From the NCBI RefSeq assembly GCF_000247815.1, contig NC_021683.1, forward strand, positions 14,773,409 through 14,837,408: a stretch of DNA of 64,000 nucleotides. Reading direction: 5' to 3'. Positions 58,862-64,000 of this stretch are shown here, one piece after another. The DNA comes from Ficedula albicollis. Taxonomy: Eukaryota; Chordata; Aves; Passeriformes; Muscicapidae. A program made the translations under genes and the position numbers. The first letter of the stretch is position 1. Each line of letters starts with the position of its first letter. The notes under the pieces are model-generated. The model was not told the origin of the DNA, searched no databases, and was given only the letters and a program-made list of their open reading frames with translations.

Positions 58862-61800
58862 GAGAGCTGCAGGGATGGTACATGAGAGCTCAGTGCCAAA
58901 TAGCACTGAAGTGATGCAAGGTTCAAAAATGAGAGGGACAGGAACACACAAACACCCACCTCCTGAGGGCACAGCTCCCCCACTTCAATGTCTGCCTGGC
59001 CTCAGAGGTAGCTGTCTTCCAGAACAGGACAAGCACAAAGCAGAAGGAGCTGGAGCTCTGTGGTCAGTGTGTGTCGCGCAGCTAAAGCTGACAGGTCCTG
59101 AGCAGTGACTGCCCCAGAGACTGCAGTCTCTCTGCCCCAAGCTGCATGGCACTCGAGCTCTGTGGTGGCTACCAGCTCTGCTGAACATACCAGCTCTTGG
59201 TGACTACCAGCTCACCTTGGCTCTCTCTGTGATTACCAGTGTGCTTTTACATACCAATGTGTCCTTTCTGCAGCTGCCCTGTACACTTGCCAGAGCATCC
59301 ATCCTTGATCTTGCAGTAGTCCCAAACAACCGCTGTTCTTCCTGTAGCGGGATCCACCCCTGCAGCACTCCTCATTTCACACCCTCGTAACTCAGAAATC
59401 CTTTAAACCACAGCAACACAGAGCGACTTGAGCTACCTGCTAACTAGGGCTCTGGATTTACTGAGCTGTGGCAAAGCCAAGGAGCCCCTGGCAGCTGTCT
59501 GCAAGAGTGCTTCGGGTCAGGTATAAGCCTGTGATTAGTTAATTCTGTTTAGAGAATGTACTTAAATTAAACATTTTCTCTCTCTCATTTTTACACACTG
59601 TTCTGGTTTTAACAAGTATAAGGTGCTTAATAATCTCTACCACTGGCAGGATGAAAGCTCTCCCCCTCCCATCCATGCCATTTTGTCCCACTGCAAAATG
59701 TATAAATTAATCCCATGCTAAAATTAACATATATTGCTGAGGCAAATGAATTGGCATCTCCATGTGTATCTATTAGATTCCAGCATTTCCTGAGAGGGCT
59801 TTCATTTAATTACCAGCCTGACAGCCTAACTCACTCCCAAACTGCAACCACATATATTACTTTTATCTCCTTGGACACCTGCCTCTCTCCATGGTTTATC
59901 AGATTTCTACTGAAGAGAGGGACAGAATATTTTCTATTGCACCAGCTTATTGTTTCTTTAAAAGGTACTTACTAGAGCACTGACCTCAAACAGGGGGTTG
60001 TTTTGGTTAGCTTTGGATGGGCTTTTTTCTTTTTCAATTACCAAAGGGCTGCTGCAGCGTTAACCCCCTCACTGCCCCACCACACTCCAGCAGTCCTGAA
60101 GAAATGGGATTACAGACAGGAGCTGAAAGCCTCATCTCCAGCTCCATGCAAGGAGCTGACCTCTGCTCACAAGGACCCTGCCTGCAGCAGGAGTCCAAGC
60201 CCTCAGATGCTGTGACTGCTTTTCACACTCCCATGGATGAAAACTTCAAGAGTCCTGAGCATAGCTCAGTGCCCTCCACTGCAGTGCAGTGAGGGGGATT
60301 TGGCTGAATATCCCTTGATGGTTCGGGTCACGCTTAATACAGTCACTGACAGCTCTATAATTGGTTGACAAAACAGTAATGTGGATAACCAGGTACATTA
60401 TAAAAGTAACGCTGCCTCCATGCATTACCAACATGGTCCCAGGCAGCGTTATGGGTTAGTAGCACCGTGTGAGTATCAGCTGGGAATGGCAGCTGTCCCC
60501 TCAGATTGCCTCAGGCAGCAGCTCAGGACACTGCAAGTTCAGGTGCTGACTGTGTCAGCTGTGCTCATTCAGCACAGTTCCAACAGACAAAGAGCTCCCA
60601 CTCGTTTTTCCCTGGGTCATTCTACCTGAGACACACAGGTCCCCTGGGCAAGACTCTCTCGAGCTGGCGTGCTGCTCACCATTCAAACCAGCAGGACCTG
60701 AAGCTGAGTGCTGCAGAGGAGCCCTTCCAGTGTGTATTCAGTAACTGCATCCTTTGGAGGTGCACAGGCAGACTTGCTGTGCTAAAAGGAATGGCTCACT
60801 CCTGACAGCCTCAGCACGCTGCTTCCAAAGAACCTGGCAGGAACGGGGCTTTGCTGAGAGTGATGCTTTTGAGAAGGATGCCTCATTATAGGGGAAAAAT
60901 GAGAAATTGGTATCTGTTCAATTAAAGGACCTTCTCAGCTTCCCTGGGATTTCACAGCAGCTGTAACTGCAGGCAGGGTGGCTGCTTGGCGGGAAGCAGC
61001 TGTGGCTGGGAGCTGTGCAGGAGGTGGCTGTGCTGTGGACACTGCCCAGCGTGGCTCTGCCCTCCTGCTCCCTGTGTCAGGGTGTCAGGGGCAGTGCCCA
61101 TGGCCCCAGCCAGAGCCTCTGAGCTGCAGGGTGCCCTCCCCCTGCCTCTGGCCTGAGCACCTGCTGGGAAACACAGCAAAAGAGGCTTCAGGGAAACACA
61201 AACTCTTTTAACATGCACCTTTTATTTTCAATACACCAGTATTGTTTTCAAATTTTAATGAATTATGTTAATTTTATGTAGTTTAACCAAAACCAAATGG
61301 AATGCATTAAACTAGTCAACCTGCTATAACTCTAATGACTATTATTACTTTCTAATTTACTATTCTTAATACTCATTTTTGCATCATACCTCCCTATCAC
61401 ACATGAGCCAATGTTAATTAAGTTTTAAAATAGAATATTCAACAAGTTCTAAATGAGACTCAAAGCATAACAAAAGTAATGACTGTGAGACAGACTGTCA
61501 TGGAATAATACATGAATGCTGAATGCTGGTATTAATTAGTAAATACAAGCTGTTCAGGAGCAGAAGCGGTGCCTGTCATACTGATGTGTGTTTGGATCAT
61601 ACGTGATCCCAGCATGCAGGGAACCAAACATCAGCTGCCAAAGCCTCAGCTTTTCTGACTGCTCGTTACTGCTCTGGGGAGCGAGTGCTGCTATTTTAGC
61701 ACTGCTCTGTGCACCAAGGCTGGGTACTTGTAGTTTGCAGTCGTCATCTCCAGGTACTTCAGGGTTGCCCATATTTTAACTATTTTAAGAGAGATATGGC

Positions 61801-64000
61801 TTTTTATTTTTATATAAGAATTTATTGGTGTTTAAGAATTGGCCTCCCTCAGCTTGGTGGTGAAATTGAATTCCTTCACAATCCTCTTTTCACTGACACT
61901 GTGATGCAAAAAAGGTTGGTATATTGAGGAACTGGAGATCTGCATGCTAAACCAAGCTGCAAATGGGCACATTTCTTTCATAAGAGGACGCAATTCTTAA
62001 ACTTTTAAAATTTATTTTTTACTCTGAGACAGTGAGCTGAATTCCAACAGCACTGTACAGACAGTCTTGGGCTGCCCTCTAGTGTGAGCAGCTGTGGGGA
62101 CAGGGCACAGCCTGCCAAAAACCTGCCTTGTATCAGTTTGTTTTTTAAAACCCAGCTATTAAATCATTGGGATTTTCTGAAAACAAATTTTGACGATTAT
62201 TTGCTTCTGATTTCTGTACCACTGAGATCTATTTGGACTATTCTTCCCAGCTCTTTCTTGTTTCTGTCAGGCACAGACAAGCCAGTCTTTTGTCTGTGTC
62301 CTGGAGCAGCAGCTGTGATTTGGGATGAGGAGCCAGGACTGCAAGGAAATAATGACCCTTCAGCTGGGAAGGACAGTTTATCATCCTGGGGCGGGGGCAG
62401 AACATGATGACAAGCCATGGCTTAAGGCAAGCTGATAAAGCAGAAAAATTAATGGAAAAACATATGGAAAAGAAGCGTTTGAGGGATACATGTACTTCAA
62501 AAGATGCTGTTCATCAATCAGCCACAGCAATCTAAAACCAGTCAACCAAGCCCCTAATGCAAGAGTTTGGGCTTACATACACAAATACTGCAAACCTTCC
62601 TCTGGCATACCTACACTGACACAAGATGAAGATTCAGGCTACCCATGCCAATCACTCCATAACTCACCGGGCTGGACAACAGATTTAACCCTGTCCACCC
62701 ACCCAGACATGACCCTAGACGGGCTTTTCCAGGGAATCCCGAGTACTGACTCTCTGGAAAGGTCCTGGCTGCAGAGCCAGTGCTGGGAGGGAACAGCTGT
62801 GCTGGGTATGGTCAGCCACTGGCCCTAAAACTGCTGGCATGGGGCTCCCCCCAGGCCCAAAGGAGACGTCAGGAGCAGGAAGCCAAGGCTGGGTGCAGGC
62901 AGGAGCTGCTGGGATGGTGGCAGGGCTGACATGGACTGGATGGATGCTGCTTCAGCACAGCCACAGGAAAGGGGTGGGAATCCTATTATCTAGATAAAGG
63001 AAATCAGATCAGAGGGCTTTAAATGGAAATTATTTTCACCAGTACAGATGTCCCTAGGGACCAAATTCAGCTGCTAATACAATTTGGCCAAGAGGAATAA
63101 ACTATATTGATCTTGAGAGCTCAAATGCTTGCTGAGACAGTCCTTCTAGAGAATTACAGTATTTATTTCCTGCATCACTGTCAGCAAAAGTATAACAGTG
63201 ATTACAGCCCAATGACTTTTTGCACACACCAGTTAACTTCACGCTCATGTCTCGCTTCAGTTCCTAATTACTCTCTTTTTAAAAATCCCTGATTGGTTTG
63301 TGTCACACAAACATCTTTAATTATACTGTCTTTGGTCACTTCACACCTCAAGTTTTAGCTTTCTGTGGCTGTCACAATAAAGCTCATTCTGTAATTGCTC
63401 CACAGCGACCCAGCTCTCCCAGGATGCTGTTGTTCCCCAGCCTGGCCTGCAGACGAGTTCTTGCCCATCCCTGCAGTTCAGCAGCCCAAGAGGTACAGCA
63501 ACATCCTCCCCTAGGGCACACAGCTAGATTGTGTCCATGAAAGGGGTTTGCACAGGTGTGAGCAGAGGGTTATTATTTTTGGAGAGCAATAAATAAAGCC
63601 AGATTTAACTGGGTAAGAAAGACCAATGTTGGCAGCTAGAACATGGTATTAATAATATATATCTGGGAATTTTATCACTACAAACCTATTCCAAGGTGAT
63701 TTACTTCAAGTAAAAAGCTCCAAAACTCTAAGACACTAAGACAGGGTGCTGCACATCCCAAAATATGCATTACAGTTATTTGCTGGCATATTTCCACATC
63801 ACCATACATTCACATCTTACCTGTCTTTCCTCATTTCTCTGAGCCTTCTTTTTCTTATCTACAAACTGCCTTTGCCTATTCTGTGGTTTCTCAGTTTCTT
63901 CACCTATTCTTTTTCATGTTTATTTGATGTCAGTCTCAACTCCTAAGGCAGAGCCTTCTTGCTGGGACACACACTAATGCACTGATCTCGCTTCCTCAGA
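58862..64000. other. intergenic DNA to the end of the window
   Basis: No gene, repeat terminus or RNA recognised. GC-rich patches occur at about 60970-61170 and 62690-62960. Confidence 0.6.

Overview
The window is vertebrate nuclear DNA, most likely from a bird and probably a songbird. It has long introns with GT..AG boundaries, large stretches without genes, CpG-rich exon surroundings, tandem repeats and an endogenous-retrovirus solo LTR. The bird assignment is an inference from overall style and from a GC-rich exon that failed to assemble. I did not recognise a diagnostic avian CR1 3' end.

Only one protein-coding gene can be supported: VSTM2B (V-set and transmembrane domain containing 2B) on the + strand, with coding exons between 26088 and 46284. 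Exon 1 (26088-26160) gives a signal peptide. Exon 2 (26862-27046) gives most of the first half of the Ig V-set domain. Exon 3 (28600-28629) is a 30-nt microexon. Exon 4 is represented only by its last ~40 nt (ending at 30912). Exon 5 (46196-46284) gives the hydrophobic C-terminus, followed by a ~0.6 kb 3' UTR with two AATAAA signals. The missing body of exon 4 coincides with a 1755-nt uninterrupted G run (29116-30870). This is almost certainly an assembly or gap-filling artefact, so the gene looks broken here but probably is not.

Layout: 1-25060 is intergenic DNA with a 935-bp perfect (GGATA)187 array (10031-10965), a 21-bp minisatellite (15251-15450), a 299-bp solo LTR with perfect 6-bp target duplications (16678-16976) and two short strong hairpins (19732-19787, 24014-24044). 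25060-26760 is the CpG-rich promoter and first exon, with two G runs. 26861-31100 holds exons 2-4 and the large G run. 30913-46195 is intron 4, which carries an almost identical 715-bp head-to-tail duplication (40658-42085). 46285-46910 is the 3' UTR. 46911-64000 is intergenic, with a 20-nt G run between duplicated T tracts (51939-52010), a 17-copy 59-bp minisatellite (52673-53675) and an 11-copy 65-bp dimeric satellite (58147-58861).

No multi-gene system, CRISPR array, operon or recognisable structural RNA gene was found. The long open frames in the window (poly-Gly/poly-Pro, ILSYP repeats, the 59-aa repeats) come from low-complexity DNA. The most useful observations concern assembly integrity at VSTM2B and the architecture of the tandem arrays.
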